From: Loripinus fragilis | Lineage: Eukaryota; Mollusca; Bivalvia; Lucinida; Lucinidae | Assembly: GCA_964019695.1 (NCBI GenBank) | Contig: OZ026517.1 | Location: 56,103,672 to 56,167,671, forward strand | Length of the DNA: 64,000 nt | Reading direction: 5' to 3' | Part shown: positions 21,365 through 33,307 of the stretch, piece by piece | How the letters are laid out: every line of letters starts with the position of its first letter | Position numbering within the stretch: the first letter of the stretch is position 1 | The notes under the pieces: model-generated | Database searches by the model: none | Told to the model about the DNA's origin: nothing | The model's input: only the letters and a program-made list of their open reading frames with translations | Translations under genes and position numbers: made by a program

Positions 21365-21520
21365 GGTCTCGTAATCCTCAGTTGAACCGGTACTAAGCAG
21401 AAGATAGAGTATCCTGCTTAATGGCACAACGCAGTGCCTCTTGTAAGGTTGGAAACAGTGATCCCTTGATCTGGACATGATCCCTAGTAAAGCATTCAAC
21501 CAACTGAGCCATCACTGCAA
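21365..21520 (-). mobile_element. tRNA-derived SINE, minus strand
   Basis: Read on the minus strand it starts with a tRNA-like head (GATGGCTCAGTTGGTTGAAT as A box), a diverged B-box region, then GGCACTGCGTTGTGCCATTAAGCAGGA and the CTTAGTACCGGTTCAAC body found in the SINE at 23932. It is diverged and lacks a clear tail. Confidence 0.6.
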
Positions 21521-21539
21521 GAATATATGCGTATCCAGA

Positions 21540-22376
21540 AATATTCGTCAGGGTGGGTCCAGGTCCAACTGATAAAGTTCAACTTATTTTACAGAGGGGC
21601 CGCCTAAATGTTTCTCGAGGCGAGGTCTCACTCATGATTTTTCCAGAGGTGGGGAGGACTGGTTATTATTTTATTTTTCAGGCGGGGGTAGGGGGTCCAA
21701 TTGTATGGATAGTTGTTTAACTATTTTTATCTTGTTATGGATATCCATAAATCATACTCAGGATAACCATAAATTGAGCTGATTTTTTTATATTCTAAAG
21801 TCGATTTTTTATCTCCATAAATGGGTCTCGACGCAAAAAAAAACCTGTCTTTGAGGTTTATGACATAGGGAGATTCAAATCAGTCTCCACAGCTACAGAG
21901 ACTAGCTAGAAAATTGAAATTTCGCTAGTAGCTGTTGTGTCTCATGATTAATAACAATTAGCATGTTTCGTGGTTTAATCAGCCATTGCATGTATCACTA
22001 CAATATATATAACGTTAGCGACGCCGCATGGAAACGACGTTATGAACTATAGATAGAATATCTAAGTATATCACAATATCACAGTAGCAAATTTAGATAT
22101 GATCATGGGCGAACCTACGTGTATGCAAATACGCATGTGTGTATAACTTGACACAGCCAGTATAGGACACTCAAAAATAGACAAAAAACCCGATCTTAAT
22201 GACGAATGGAAGCTTAATGAAGCTGGAAAGTATTGCAGAATGCTCCCCTTGGAGCGTTCTGTAATACTTTTGACCTGCATTCAAGTGATAATAGGTCTTG
22301 AAAATCAGGTTTTGGTCTTTTTGAGAGTTTTACTGTATTTAATTTGATTTTTGGAACAAAAATGCAGCTAATAGCC
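21540..22376. other. Gene-free DNA with remnants of the GGATCC element
   Basis: Around 21530-21710 the words ATCCAGAAATATTCGTCAGGG, GGGTCCAGG and TTTTTCAGGCGGGGG resemble a heavily decayed GGATCC element. The rest has no recognised features. Confidence 0.4.
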
Positions 22377-22601
22377 AGGCCCTGGAAGGGTTTTTAGGGA
22401 TATGGGCCAAAAGCATAAAGGGATACGGGATATTTTTGTAAATATTTAAAGGGATACAGGATATTTGGATCAATTCTAGGGATATGGGGATACAATGTTT
22501 TCTAGATTTCGGGATATTTACCATTTTTCTTTTAGGGATATGGGATATTTTTCAAAATACTTAAAGGGATATGGGATACTGGGACCCCCCTTCCAGGGCC
22601 T
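22377..22601. mobile_element. 225-bp TIR element filled with GGGATAY repeats
   Basis: The ends AGGCCCTGGAAGGG and CCCTTCCAGGGCCT are a perfect 14-bp inverted pair. The interior is almost wholly a degenerate repeat of GGGATATGGGATATTT-like words spaced by A/T runs (at least eight occurrences). No target duplication is evident and nothing is coded. Confidence 0.7.
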
Positions 22602-23454
22602 CAATAATGTTTAGCTGCGTTAAGGGCTTATTTTAGCCCTTTGGATTGCAGAATGCCCTTTTTCTGCCACATGGCTTCATCCATTGACCCATATAGGGGA
22701 GAGCCCCCCTGACCCCCACAAGAGCGCATACTCTATAAAATGCCTCAGGTAAGCGACTGATGATACAATAACAAAGGCACTAACCAGTCTGCGTGGATGC
22801 ACAGGCTGGTCTGCGCCTTTGTTGTTTTTCAAACTCTGCCGACAGAGTCTCTCGAGTCAAGGCCCAAGTGTTTTATTGCTACCCTTAAATATAGTTGACG
22901 CGTTATGACCAAATGTTGTCGCAGACAGGATGCACTCTTGAGGGGGTCAGGGGGGCTCTTGGGTAAGAATTTGATCGTTTGGTAGGCGGGTCAAGGCTCA
23001 GACCAAAAAAAACAACACTTCTAGCCCCAGGAGATGGCTATTATACTTGTGCACTATATAATTTGGAATTCACGCAAACGCCCGGATCTTAAAAGCTGTG
23101 TATATCTATCCTGAATCCTAAAACTGGAAGCTGTTCATTCTAAGAAGACAGGACAATGGCTTTAAGTTGTATAAGAAAGACTGGAAGAGCCGGGGATGGC
23201 ACTCAGGAGCCCTAAGTATAACGCGCGCGAGTGACTATTCCAATTTGCCACTTTTAGTGACTTTCCCTGGGTAGTAACCAGCACCGGGCTGGGAGGGTTT
23301 ATGACTTGTGTGTATTTTATGACGGGAATCCCAAAGGCTTAACAGAAAGTGGTTCTGGAGAACTAGGAATTGAACATGCGATTTGAGGATAAATGGTTAA
23401 AAGTAAGAAACAGGGCAAAGACATGGCCATATTTAATGTGGTATTATGTGTCCT
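22602..23454. other. Gene-free DNA
   Basis: Contains a short GC-rich inverted word pair (CAGTCTGCGTGGATGCACAGG near 22788) typical of other dispersed elements, but no full element or gene could be defined. Confidence 0.4.
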
Positions 23455-23815
23455 CTGCATGCACGGATCCAGGAATTTTCACCAATGGGGGGGGGGGGGT
23501 AGGGTAGAGGTTCCAGGCCCACCTGACAGTAAAAAGCTTGAACAACGTTGTTTTGTTATTTTTGCTGTTTATTAGTCCTCAACTTCAACTTATTTAACAG
23601 TTTTACAGAGGGGTCCGATGGTTTATTTTTTGGAAAACAATAATTTTCCAAGGTTTCAGAGGGTGTCCAACATTTTATGGGGTGAGGGGAGCGTGTCCAA
23701 CTTTTTTCCAGGGGGGGGGGCTGGTGCGTCCAAATGCTAATTTCCATAGAAACCTATCGAAATTGTGATTTTCCCAGAACCACATACCCCCCTCTGTATC
23801 CGCTCATGTTCTACC
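23455..23815 (+). mobile_element. GGATCC element, second subtype
   Basis: Starts GCATGCACGGATCCAGGAAT, contains G runs, 'tccaac' boxes and TTATTTAACAGTTTTACAG, and ends CCCCCTCTGTATCCGCTCATG. The same order is found at 39114-39402 and 54040-54370. Non-coding. Confidence 0.65.
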
Positions 23816-23931
23816 TTCAATTGTAGCTCGGACCCAGTAATAGATCTACATTTGTTGTTTGTGTCAGAGCTTGGAGGAACGGGATGAAGTTTTCTCTTAT
23901 ATATACAGTTAAGGGGAGCGCAGTGGTTCAG

Positions 23932-24108
23932 TGGTAGAGTGCTTGACTTGAGACCGAGAGGCTGCGGGTTCGAGCCTCACTGGCGTCACTGTGTTGTGTC
24001 CTTGAGCAAGACCCATTGATCCTAGCTTAGTGCTGGTTCAATCCAGGAAGACCCATTCCTACATAACTGAAAGATTGTTGATGGGACGTAAAGAATCAAA
24101 TCACACGT
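23932..24108 (+). mobile_element. Intact-looking tRNA-derived SINE with Meta-like core
   Basis: The head is a clear tRNA-like sequence with A box (AGTGGTAGAGTGCTTG) and B box (GCGGGTTCGAGCC). The core TGTGTCCTTGAGCAAGACC is followed by a CCTAGCTTAGTGCTGGTTCA body and a GTTGATGGGACGTAAAGAATC tail. It is the best copy in the window. Identification of the core with the MetaSINE superfamily is from knowledge of that family and not verified by alignment. Confidence 0.75.
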
Positions 24109-24868
24109 AGGGGGAACTTCTTGGTAAAAAATCATCCATAACACCGTTTGCAGCGAGTTCTACTTGAATGGGAGAAATTATTTATTCCCAGTAAAATTGG
24201 TGCGCCCTCTGGCGCCAAAATACTAAAGCATATTCACTTTGGTGTTATGGCAACCCAGTTCTGCCTTTTTACAACCTACACATGTAGTTCTGCATTTTCA
24301 CAAACTAGTTCTGCCTTTTTTAAAACTGAGAAATGACTATTAAATGACAATTTGCAAGATATAATGACACTATTTAAAAAATAAAATGAAATTGCCAACA
24401 TACAAAAACAAAGATGTATGCATAGAATATTGTCGGTTTTTACCTTCCATATTTCATATCCCTTTTGGATAAGAAACAGCAATATGCATTCATTTTTCTA
24501 TTTTTTTGGCCACTGAATATAATCACAACAGTCACGTTTATTAATGAATTTCATTTTTTTTCAACAATTTGCCGCCCCACATATTGGGAAGCCAACTTAT
24601 TGACATACTTTTTCGCGGAATATCATGCCGCTGGATTTGTATCGCCTTGCATAGTGTGGTTTGGTCCATTATGAAATGACCTTGGATTCATGCAGCATAC
24701 GTAGAAAGCAGACAACATTTTCAGGAGAAAAAAAGGCGGGATAAGGGTTAAATGTTTTATAATTGAGCTTATAAGCAGACGAGAGGAACAGACGACAAAA
24801 GTCATGACTAGCCTGACATAAAAAGAGTAAAACGTTAACCACTTACTGTGTATGAGAATACAGCCAAA
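24109..24868. other. Gene-free AT-rich DNA
   Basis: A segment near 24385-24450 (gccaacatacaaaaacaaagatgtatgcatagaat) matches, inverted, one near 18640-18680, so part is dispersed repeat. No gene was recognised. Confidence 0.4.
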
Positions 24869-24998
24869 GTACCTTCGTTGTCGTGTCCGTGGAATTAAAA
24901 TGAGTACGTCCGTGGTTGTGTCCGTGGAGTTAAAATAAGTACCTTCGTGGTTGTGTCCGTGGAGTTAAAATGAGTACCTTCGTGGTTGTGTCCGTAAA
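24869..24998 (+). repeat. Minisatellite, unit about 35 bp
   Basis: About 3.7 units of GTACCTTCGTGGTTGTGTCC followed by GTGGAGTTAAAATGA, with few mismatches. Confidence 0.85.
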
Positions 24999-25021
24999 AG
25001 AAAAGCTGATTTAAGAGGAAG

Positions 25022-25755
25022 GCTGCAATTTTCAATAACTGCAAGTACAGTCGAACTTTCATATGATAACGAAACTAAAACAAATTTGGGAAAACGGACG
25101 TTATTGCATGTGCGGATCCAAAGCCTCTGAAGGCGCTATACGGGGGTCCTGGGCATTATTGGCTAATGGTGAGGCAAGCTTTTGTTCTGTGTAGAATGCG
25201 GTGGTAAGTCTGCTTTAACTCTGCGCGTGCTTGTATCGCCTGCTGATGTTTTGCAAACAGTGCGAATCCAGATTAGGCACGAAAAAACTTAAGCCTGATC
25301 TGAACCTTAAAAATGGACATGCTGATTGTAGTCCTGAAATATTTTTTTAAGTTAACTTATCTTGCATGCAAAGAGCTGCAATTTCCAATAACTGAAAGTA
25401 CAGTCGAACTTTATGATAACGAAACTAAAACTAATTTGGGGAAAACGGGCGTTATTGCATGTGCGGATCCAGAGCCTCTGAAGGCGCTATACGGGGGTCC
25501 TGGGCATTATTGGCTAGTGGTGAGGCAAGCTTTTTGTGTTCTATGTGCTTGTTATGTGTAGAACGCGTTGGTAAGTCTGCTTTAACTCTGTGCGTGCTTG
25601 TATCGCCTGCTGATAGTTTTGCAAACAGTGCGAACCCAGATTAGGCACGAAAAAACTTAAGCCTGATTAGAACCTAAAAAATGGACACTTTGATGGTAGT
25701 CCTGAAATTGTTTATTTTTTTTAAAAGTTTAGAAACTTACCCTGCATGCAAAGAG
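25022..25755 (+). repeat. Tandem duplication, unit about 353 bp
   Basis: Copy A starts at 25022 and copy B at 25375, both with GCTGCAATTT, GTACAGTCGAACTTT, GGCGCTATACGGGGGTCCTG and CAAACAGTGCGAA landmarks. Copy B carries a small expansion after GTTCT. A CAAACAGTGCGAATCCAGATTAG word inside links it to the GGATCCAGATC family. The open frame 25313-25561 is not supported as a gene. Confidence 0.85.
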
Positions 25756-25901
25756 TTAAGAAAACTTGGCATGGGATTCTGCAGATTAAACTTTTCGGGT
25801 ATAGTCAAATGGATTTTACTAGGGCTGAATTCACATGCTAAAAATCTAATTTCGCTTACGCCTTTTCTCGCTAACAAAATGGAGCTTTTTCGTACATAGT
25901 A

Positions 25902-26500
25902 GGGGAGACCGGGCCTAGTTCGGCCCCATTTTAGAAAAAGTACAATTTTCGAATGACTACAATGTATAACAACTAGCTTTGTGAAACCTTTATATTCAAG
26001 TAAGGCACAGTAGGTAAACCCCTTCGTCTGTCTCTGTACGATAAAGGGTACACTTCAGTCAAGGATTTTAGATCATGATGGCCGAACTTACCCCGCCAAG
26101 GGGTAAGTTTGGCAACCCCTCGGGGCAAGTTTTGTCAAAAGATTTGTCCTTACAGTCAAACTTCTGTAAGGACTAAGAAAAATTCAAGGCATTAACCTAA
26201 CAAATAAACGATCCGAGTTGTTACTTCGGAATACCATTTACATGTAACAAATAATGAACATGAAAAGCAGTACTAGAATCTTTAACGTGTTGAAAACGTG
26301 CAGTAAAAGCAGAATTTGTTCAGATGAACAATTCCTCATTCAACGAAATGTTTTCTTTGATTGATCTAAATTTGAACACCCTTTACAAAGTGGGTATGTG
26401 GCACAAAATACGTTGGCAAATATTTTGTGTATGTGTGGGGCAAGTTTGGCTATGGGCCGAACCTGCCCCGACGTAATTGGCCGAACTAGCCCATGACAGA
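25902..26500. mobile_element. TIR element with GGGGCAAGTTTGGC words
   Basis: The left end GGGGAGACCGGGCCTAGTTC and the right end (minus strand GTCATGGGCTAGTTCGGCC) form an imperfect inverted repeat. Near both ends the words GGCCGAACTTACCCC, GGGGTAAGTTTGGC and GGGGCAAGTTT recur in both orientations. The middle is AT-rich and non-coding. The exact ends are uncertain by a few bases. Confidence 0.6.
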
Positions 26501-26724
26501 CTATTTCCAATTAGCACGTAATAGCTTTTAGGATGCAGGAGATTAATTTAAAAATGTATTTTATCAAAGCACATTATCCTTTCGTAATAATCATATATAA
26601 TTTAAATCAGAATAGTAACACATCTTTAGATAGATAAAAAATGTAGTCACTATGGAAAATTTACTTGTCGTTCAAGAAAACGGGTTTTCGGTTACAAAAT
26701 CAATGCACCCTTCAAAAATACAGC

Positions 26725-27020
26725 CAAAACGAAATTAGAACATGAATAAAAAAAAATAAAAGACAATGAACCAAAAGTATTACACCAGTAAAACGAAACT
26801 AGGCAATTCAAAACGAAAGTAGACAAGCAACTAAACTAAAAGAAGACAATCAGTCAAAACGAAAGTAGAAATGTCGATAATCAATCATAGCGATAGTATA
26901 CAACTATTCAAAACGAAAGGAGACAATTAAAAAAAAAAGTAGACAACCAATTGAAAAAGACAGTAGGAAATCAATCAAACCGAAAGAAGACAATCAATCA
27001 AAACAGCATTTGACAATTAA
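26725..27020 (+). repeat. Degenerate minisatellite, unit about 24-25 bp
   Basis: Around ten diverged units of AATCAGTCAAAACGAAAGTA with GACA between them. Strongly A-rich on the plus strand. Confidence 0.75.
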
Positions 27021-27235
27021 AAAAAAGTATGAATTAAAAAGAGAAATTAATCGAAACGAAAATTTTGCGAAAATGAAACCCTCGCGAAATGTCAAAGTCA
27101 CCATGCCGTTGACATGTGTAGGTACTTTTGCTCCAGTCCTGAATTTTTATTTACGCAAACATGTCAGAAAAGATAAAGCTCGCGAGTATTTTTGAATTTA
27201 CCGGATAAAGAAATCTAAGTGGACGCTACAACAAA

Positions 27236-27474
27236 TGAGCCAGTGCATGATATTTCCAACAATGTGGTATTTGCGACCAGCAAAGCCTCAGATCAGCCTG
27301 CGCATACGCGCAGTCTGATCAGAGCCTTCGCTAGTCGCTTGAGTATTCTATGATTGTTAAGCTACTGACTAAACACCATTTGGAGTTTCTAAACTTAAAT
27401 GCAGGCTGCACAGACTCGTCTGAGTCTACACTTGTCAAAATGTCACATTGTTGGAAATCACGTGTACTGGCTCA
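27236..27474. mobile_element. TGAGCC MITE, copy 3
   Basis: A 239-bp copy in the same orientation as 13767, with terminal TGAGCCAGTGCATGATATTT and its inverted partner ending TGGCTCA. Internal CTGCGCATACGCGCAG retained. Confidence 0.8.
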
Positions 27475-28368
27475 AATATTAATGCGTATGCTGATTTGTG
27501 CCTTTGGCTCAGAATAACTCAGATCACGGGCAGCTTTCATTGCGGCTCTTGGCCTACCATTTGCAAAAAGTTTAGACCCAGATCGAAAGGTCGGGCCTGT
27601 TTAGAACAATTTTATTGTAGGCTATTCTGAAATATTTTTGATAGATAATTGAGGATAACAAAACAGGTGGATAAAAACAACATGCACACCTAGATCAGCA
27701 TGCGCCGGCTCCGTTTTCCGTCTAGGCCCCAGGTGTCCTTTTCTTACAGTAGATGGTGTTATTAGATAAAAAAAAATATGTCTGGCTTGCAATATTCCAA
27801 GAATCATACCATGGGTTTTTCCAATGTGCACGTGAACTTTCGGTTTACATGCAGCGTATCAATCAAACGCGGCCCTTTCCATGAACATCCTCCAATCACA
27901 AAAGTTGTCTGCGTTTGTCGTTTGATAAAATGTATTTTTCTTTCTTTTTTTGACATACAGTTTGGACTCATATCAGACATCTCCGAATTTTGGTCTATGC
28001 TGTTTGCTTAACTATCCTGCTTATTAGCCCCGTTATTACGGTGCAGGTAATAAATTGAACTAGTTTGATAATGGTTAAGTAGTCGCATTGAAATGCATTC
28101 TGCACCGAGGCAAAGTACATTCTGCCCCGAATAGAAAATGATTTCTTGACCTTGTAGATTGATTAAGCCGTAACAGCAGTATGCAAACTGTTTTCACACA
28201 AAGAGGAAACGACTGATAGTATCCTCGACCGCATCCCCGCAGCCTGATCAACGTGTGCGTGTGGAATTGTGTTTTTTTTCTGTATTAACACGATGAATGA
28301 GGTAAAAAAGATAGCCAGCTGATTTGTGTCTAGTTTTTTTCTGCATGAACATGATAGGGGAAAAAAGA
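27475..28368. other. Gene-free DNA
   Basis: No supported gene. The phrase AGCCAGCTGATTTGTGTCTAG at 28312 is repeated at 28480 on the far side of the next element. Confidence 0.4.
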
Positions 28369-28480
28369 TACCCAGAATGCACAAAACCTTGAAACAACGT
28401 CGTACCAACGTCGATGCGACGTCATGACGTCGCACCGACGTCGGTTCGACGTTGTTTTGACGTCACGTGCCTGCTGGGTA
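28369..28480. mobile_element. 112-bp TIR element with GACGTC cluster
   Basis: The ends TACCCAGAATGCAC and GTGCCTGCTGGGTA are inverted partners. Inside is a dense CpG-rich palindrome array, AACAACGTCG ... CGACGTTGTT, holding several GACGTC octamer-like cores. GACGTC is a CREB/ATF-type half-site pair, but a regulatory role is only a possibility. Confidence 0.6.
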
Positions 28481-28670
28481 GCCAGCTGACTTGTGTCTAG
28501 CATGGTGGGTTTTTTTCATGAATTTTGTCGTCTGCTGACTTTTTCTCTTTTTTTCCAAAACAAAACTTTCAGGTATAGCATTAGGGTGTCAAACCGTTTG
28601 GATCCAGTTCAGCACTGACTAATCTGGGTCGAAAATCTTTTGAAATGTTAGGCAGTCACAGCAGTCTGAC

Positions 28671-29011
28671 CACAGACACTTGGGTCAGTAGATTTTAAAT
28701 ATGCTTTTTTGTATGCTTGAACACATGTAGATATTAGAAAAATTGCCTTAGAACATATGGAAAACATAATTGCTCAAGATGATCAAAATATTTAAACATT
28801 TGAAAAATTACTTATTTCTCACGATGATCAAAATACTTAACATTTGAAAAATTACTTTTGCTCACGTGTATTTTGATCATCGTGAGCAATAAGTAATTTT
28901 TTCAAATGTTTTCCATATGTTCTAGGACAATTTTTTCTAATACAATGTATCTGTATGTGTTCAAGCATACAAAAAGCATAATTTAAAATCTGCTGACCCC
29001 AAGTGTCTGTG
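28671..29011. mobile_element. 341-bp foldback element
   Basis: Arms of about 145-170 bp (28671-28840 and 28866-29011) are inverted copies, beginning CACAGACACTTGGGTCAG. The left arm carries an internal partial duplication of the ATGATCAAAATA segment. Non-coding. Confidence 0.75.
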
Positions 29012-29084
29012 AGTCTGACCAGTTAAAGTTACTCGAAAATTTCAAAATATAGTAACACTACAATCAAGATGCACTTAAAATCGG

Positions 29085-29155
29085 GCCCGTATCGGCCCGC
29101 CAGCGAAAAGCAATCCGAATGGCGTTTCGCTGGCGGATTGATAAGATGCTGGCTA
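29085..29155. repeat. Isolated central palindrome of the GGATCC element
   Basis: CGTATCGGCCCGCCAGCG and its inverted partner (GGCGTTTCGCTGGCGG) followed by GATGCTGGCT, as in the centre of the elements at 8690 and 54915, without the G/C ends. Confidence 0.6.
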
Positions 29156-29731
29156 ATAAGTAGACAACCTCCCTTTTTCTCAATGCGTTATGAAAGTGCG
29201 AGTGTACTTGCGGTTATCGGAATTCTTCTTTCGGGGAAATCCCAGGTCGAGCTATAAATTAACCCACGCGCAAGATAAACACACATTAGAACTGATTCAG
29301 ACCTTTTGCGGACGTACATACAGATTTTATAAAGGTACGTGGATAATTTAACCTGGTTTTTTTTTTCGACATTCACTATTCTCTCATCTGTATATTGTTT
29401 GCATATGCTTGTCTGAATTTTGCCCCGGAGTGCCTGTTACCAGAAATATAAATTCATATTGCAAACCGGCACAGGGGCATGTATCAGGATTTATAAGAGA
29501 AAAATATATATTTATACTATGTATAAAAATGACAAGGGCATCTTCGCAAAACTATACCCTTTAAAAAAGTTTTGTGCATACAGTAATGTATCTCCGGTTG
29601 TCCGCAACACCCAAGAAAAAACTATAGTCACACAAGTAGATAATACATTTATTCACCAGCGCGTCAGCGCTGGTGATATACGTTAGTAAATTTCCATTGG
29701 GCTGCGTGTTCGATTCGGTTCTGTTCCATTA
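29156..29731. other. Gene-free DNA
   Basis: One 88-codon open frame (29420-29686) has no domain. The end carries a small palindrome ACCAGCGCGTCAGCGCTGGT near 29656. Confidence 0.35.
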
Positions 29732-30696
29732 GCAAGTTGCGGAAATGGATCAGGTGTTAACTCCCCAACAGCAGTGTCTTTTACAGTTCTTTCTCAGACT
29801 CCCCGTCGACCTAGTTACTTCCAAAATTCCATCATTGCTTGAGCGATGTTGATATACTTTGGATACTGGATTGCTTCTAAAAGCGAAAAGGCCTATTAGA
29901 GACCTTATCACTGAGCGAGAATCCCGGTCAAACATGGGCCCTTCGGATATTCTAGACTAAATGTGACGAAATATCTAGATGTAGATGGGTCAGTTTCAAT
30001 ATGCCCCCTAGGCATTATGTGCATTGACTTCGATTGAGGAATACGTTGAATGACCTAATAAATACTGCTGGGGAGGGGGTTAACTCTACAATTATTCAGT
30101 GTGTTCATGAGCATAGTCTTACTGGAATCCAAGGGGGGTGGGGGTACTCTCATTTTTTTCGCATACGTAGGCTCGGACCCAGCATCTACCATTCACCCCC
30201 AAAAAATATCAGGAATTTCAAGCACCCCAAAATAATATTTGAAATTTTACAAACCCACAAAAAATATCCCATTCTGTAACTTGATCTTAAGAAAAGACCC
30301 TTAAATGCATAGAAATGAACCCTAAATATAGTCCAATTTTGTGATGACCCCAAAAAAATATCCACAAAATCTTCATACCCCAAAAAATATTTATTTTTCT
30401 GAAAACCCCCCAAAAAATGAAATTCAAAATTTTGAACCAAAAAAAATGGCCCGAGCCTAGGTATGCATGAAAATATCAGAGTGCCCCCCCCCCCCCCCCC
30501 TGGGACTGGAATATGCATATTTCCTATCTTTTATTTGCTTCAATGCATCACCTATGTACAAATCGTTAACTAAAACAAAAGATTCTCAGAGCTTGAAACC
30601 CATGAAACACTGAAAGGAGTGGCTTCAGCAAATGCAATAATAAAACACTGTAAAACGCCATGCGATGGTTCTAAGCTTTTATAAAAGCTAACCTTG
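29732..30696 (+). repeat. Long dispersed repeat, copy B (with insertion)
   Basis: Same 0.6-kb repeat as 4734-5350, in the same orientation about 25 kb away. It is enlarged by the insertion at 30129-30504. Identity outside the insertion is high by eye. Confidence 0.85.
30129..30504. mobile_element. hAT-like 376-bp insertion, interior of CCCCAAAAAATATC repeats
   Basis: Flanked by perfect 8-bp direct repeats ACTGGAAT (30121-30128 and 30505-30512). The ends are inverted repeats of roughly 45 bp: CCAAGGGGGGTGGGGGTACT at left, and at right the reverse complement of CCCAGGGGGG with GGCACTCTGATATTTTC. The empty site is seen in the paralogous copy near 5118. The interior consists mainly of CCCCAAAAAATAT-like words. 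No transposase. Confidence 0.85.
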
Positions 30697-31635
30697 TGTA
30701 TGGTACATGTAACAGTACCTGTAATATCTTTTCTAGTCTCAGCGGTAAGGGAACAGAACAGAATTTTTATTAGACAAACTATACAATTAGTTTCTAGTCT
30801 ATCCTGAAGTTTGAGAGGTCTACAAGCGAGTTTGGCAATTATTCTGAAAATAAAAGATAAGTGAAGACAAGTTTAAAGGAACTTTTACTTTAAAATTCGT
30901 TAATTTCACGAAAATGGTCATTTTCCTAAAGGCCACATCCAGTTCTATTTATTGACAATTTGAGTAATATGAATGAAATGGTAATTAAATCCAAATCATA
31001 ACTATTAACTACTATTATTAATGTTCCACTTATTGCTTTTAGTCTATGTGATGATTTTAGATAAAATTTATTTTTGAAAAATCTCCACAGAGGATGATAT
31101 TGAAAAATAAACTATGTAGGTCGGTAGCTCGGCTCGGCAGGGGCTTTCAGAAGCCACCTCTGCACCGTTTGCTTAAATAAGAAAAAATCAATCTTCAAGG
31201 ACACACAATTTTATAGAAAGTTTGACATGTGACCCTTCAAATACAGAATGGACTATTCCATTTTTCTTGTTTCAATATATATGGGGTAAATCATTAGAAT
31301 GAAAAATGTTATCAGATTATGCATGCTTTGGCATTCTTTTACTATAATGAACTTAGGTGAACTCAATTATACTCCAATATTTCACTCTTATATGTTGGGG
31401 GCGCTAGGAGGTGTATTTGGCGGGAGAAGGTATCTCATTACATTTTAGCACTTATAACTGGCTGACTGTACGCAAGAGAGGCTATCGTTATGGCGGACTG
31501 TGTGTCTTTGACATACTTTGTCTATTTGCGCATTGTATGCGCGAGGACAGCCTGACGCGTTTTTTTTTTCGATTATGAAATTGTTCTGTTCTGAATTTTG
31601 AGCATAAGATAAAACAGGACTGTTATTCATTTCAA
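30697..31635. other. Gene-free AT-rich DNA
   Basis: No supported coding frame or element with paired ends. Confidence 0.4.
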
Positions 31636-31990
31636 GATAGTGTGTCATGTGTAAAAATGGCTACTGACCCTTCTTTTTATTAGAATTATCTCCCTTGAAC
31701 AAATTTTAAAGGTATATACCCATTGAGATATTGCAGTAATGTTTGGTAAAAGTATAATTCAGTCATAGACAGTTGGTCTTGTGCAAGAATGGTTGTTTTC
31801 TCTGACTTTTTGTTATCGTTCATCTCCCTTTAATGGGGGTTAAAGGCAAAAAACTGCTTCATTTCCCTTACATTTTTGGTACTATCTGGTAGGCCTATAT
31901 ATCAAGTGAAGACGGTGTGTCACATGCAAAAATGATTGCCGTCCTTTACTTACTGTTTGAGTTATTTCCCTTGAAAAATTTTAAAGTGGA
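31636..31990 (+). repeat. Degenerate repeat with GTGTGTCA(T/C)ATG and TATCTCCCTT boxes
   Basis: Two to three diverged units in which a GTGTCAYATGYAAAAATG word is followed about 40 bp later by a TTATYTCCCTTGAA word. Of the general clam non-coding tandem type. Confidence 0.5.
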
Positions 31991-32285
31991 CATCAAACAT
32001 GTATATGTTTGTCCATGGTTCCATAATAAATTGCATTTTTACCCCATTAATATTTTTAAACTATTGTTGTTTTTGTTTTGTTTTTAAAGTGTTTAAATTC
32101 AGTCCATGAGAGGTCGGTCATGTGCGGATTAACTGATAAGGGACAAATTAAATAAAAAGGGACAGATTAAATAAATTTCAATTTCTCACTCTAGTAAAAA
32201 GGTCCCAAGAGGGGACTTACCTGTATAAAACAAATTTCATATAAATATCAATATATTACCAGAACATACATAAAAAATAGTAAGT
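31991..32285. other. Nothing recognised
   Basis: AT-rich, no supported feature. Confidence 0.35.
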
Positions 32286-32402
32286 GAGTATGATCAGGAA
32301 ATACCACAATCACAAACCGCAGACAACCCCAGGGCACCGCGAGGAAGAGCCGCTCAACCATCACGAGACACCAGGAAGACAATTTAAGCAAACCCTTCAT
32401 GG
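32286..32402 (+). repeat. Second copy of the short insert found in the SINE at 3797
   Basis: Matches 3815-3935 in the opposite orientation, including ATGATCAGGAAATACCACAA and CATCACGAGACACCAGGAAG. This confirms that the sequence is a dispersed repeat. Confidence 0.65.
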
Positions 32403-33307
32403 GACCACTTTATTACCCCCGTAAGGAGATCATAATCACCTCATAGAGATGAGCATTTGTTCTACCTTGAATAGCCCTCAGGCAGTGGTACTACTTTTAT
32501 AGTGTACAAATTTATGTTTTAAAATACCATCAGTTCATTTGCTCAAGAACGACATCGCCTCCTGAACCACTGGCCCAAATTCAGAATAAGTACACACAAA
32601 TGCCCCCTTTCTATCCTTTAGTAAAATTGCACGAACTCCTCTTTAATTGTTTGGTTGGATGATGTTGCATTTCAGAACATTGGTTACGATTACAGCTGTT
32701 TTTTAAATTTTAACATATGACCTTGGAGTCAAGGGTCAAGGTCACAAATCGTCAATTATATAATATGTCTGTTTGGCTTCAAATGCCTACTGCTCTTACT
32801 TTTCTGGATGGAGGATATTCATACAACCCACAATGTTTACCTGATATGTGTAGATGACGCGAAATCATTTGTGTTCCACGCATGGCTCTTGAGTAAAAGG
32901 TCAAGGTCAAACTAATTAAATTATGGTTGTATGACTTTATATGTGACTCAGTGTCAATGAGCGCTTCAGGACATCGGGTCCTCTGGGCTTGTAAGTCCCT
33001 TGGGCTATATATTAGATCATATATAACAGGCACTTGGATACCATGCTTATTTTTAGCTTTCTTGAAAGTAAGGAAGAAGGCAAGGATCAGGAATCGATGC
33101 AATCAAATATCGCACCTGACCTAGGACACCATATATGGGAAAGTGACAAAAACACAGAAAAACATCACATACAAGAGTGCCAAGAAGTCAGCCCTTTCCG
33201 AGCATGTGACCACAAGGCTGCAAGGAATAGACAAGACAGCATGACAAACACAAAATACAAGTAATAAAAAGGATCCTCAAAAGAAGCACCGCCTTGGAAC
33301 GATCAGT
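32403..33307. other. Gene-free DNA with a minor repeat
   Basis: A segment near 32700-32760 with GGTCAAGGTCA words resembles the clam non-coding repeats elsewhere. Open frames at 32779-33264 are overlapping and not supported. Confidence 0.35.

Noticed and set aside
32779..33264. Overlapping open frames on both strands (65-107 codons)
   Set aside because: No domain, and none is supported by exon-like signals.
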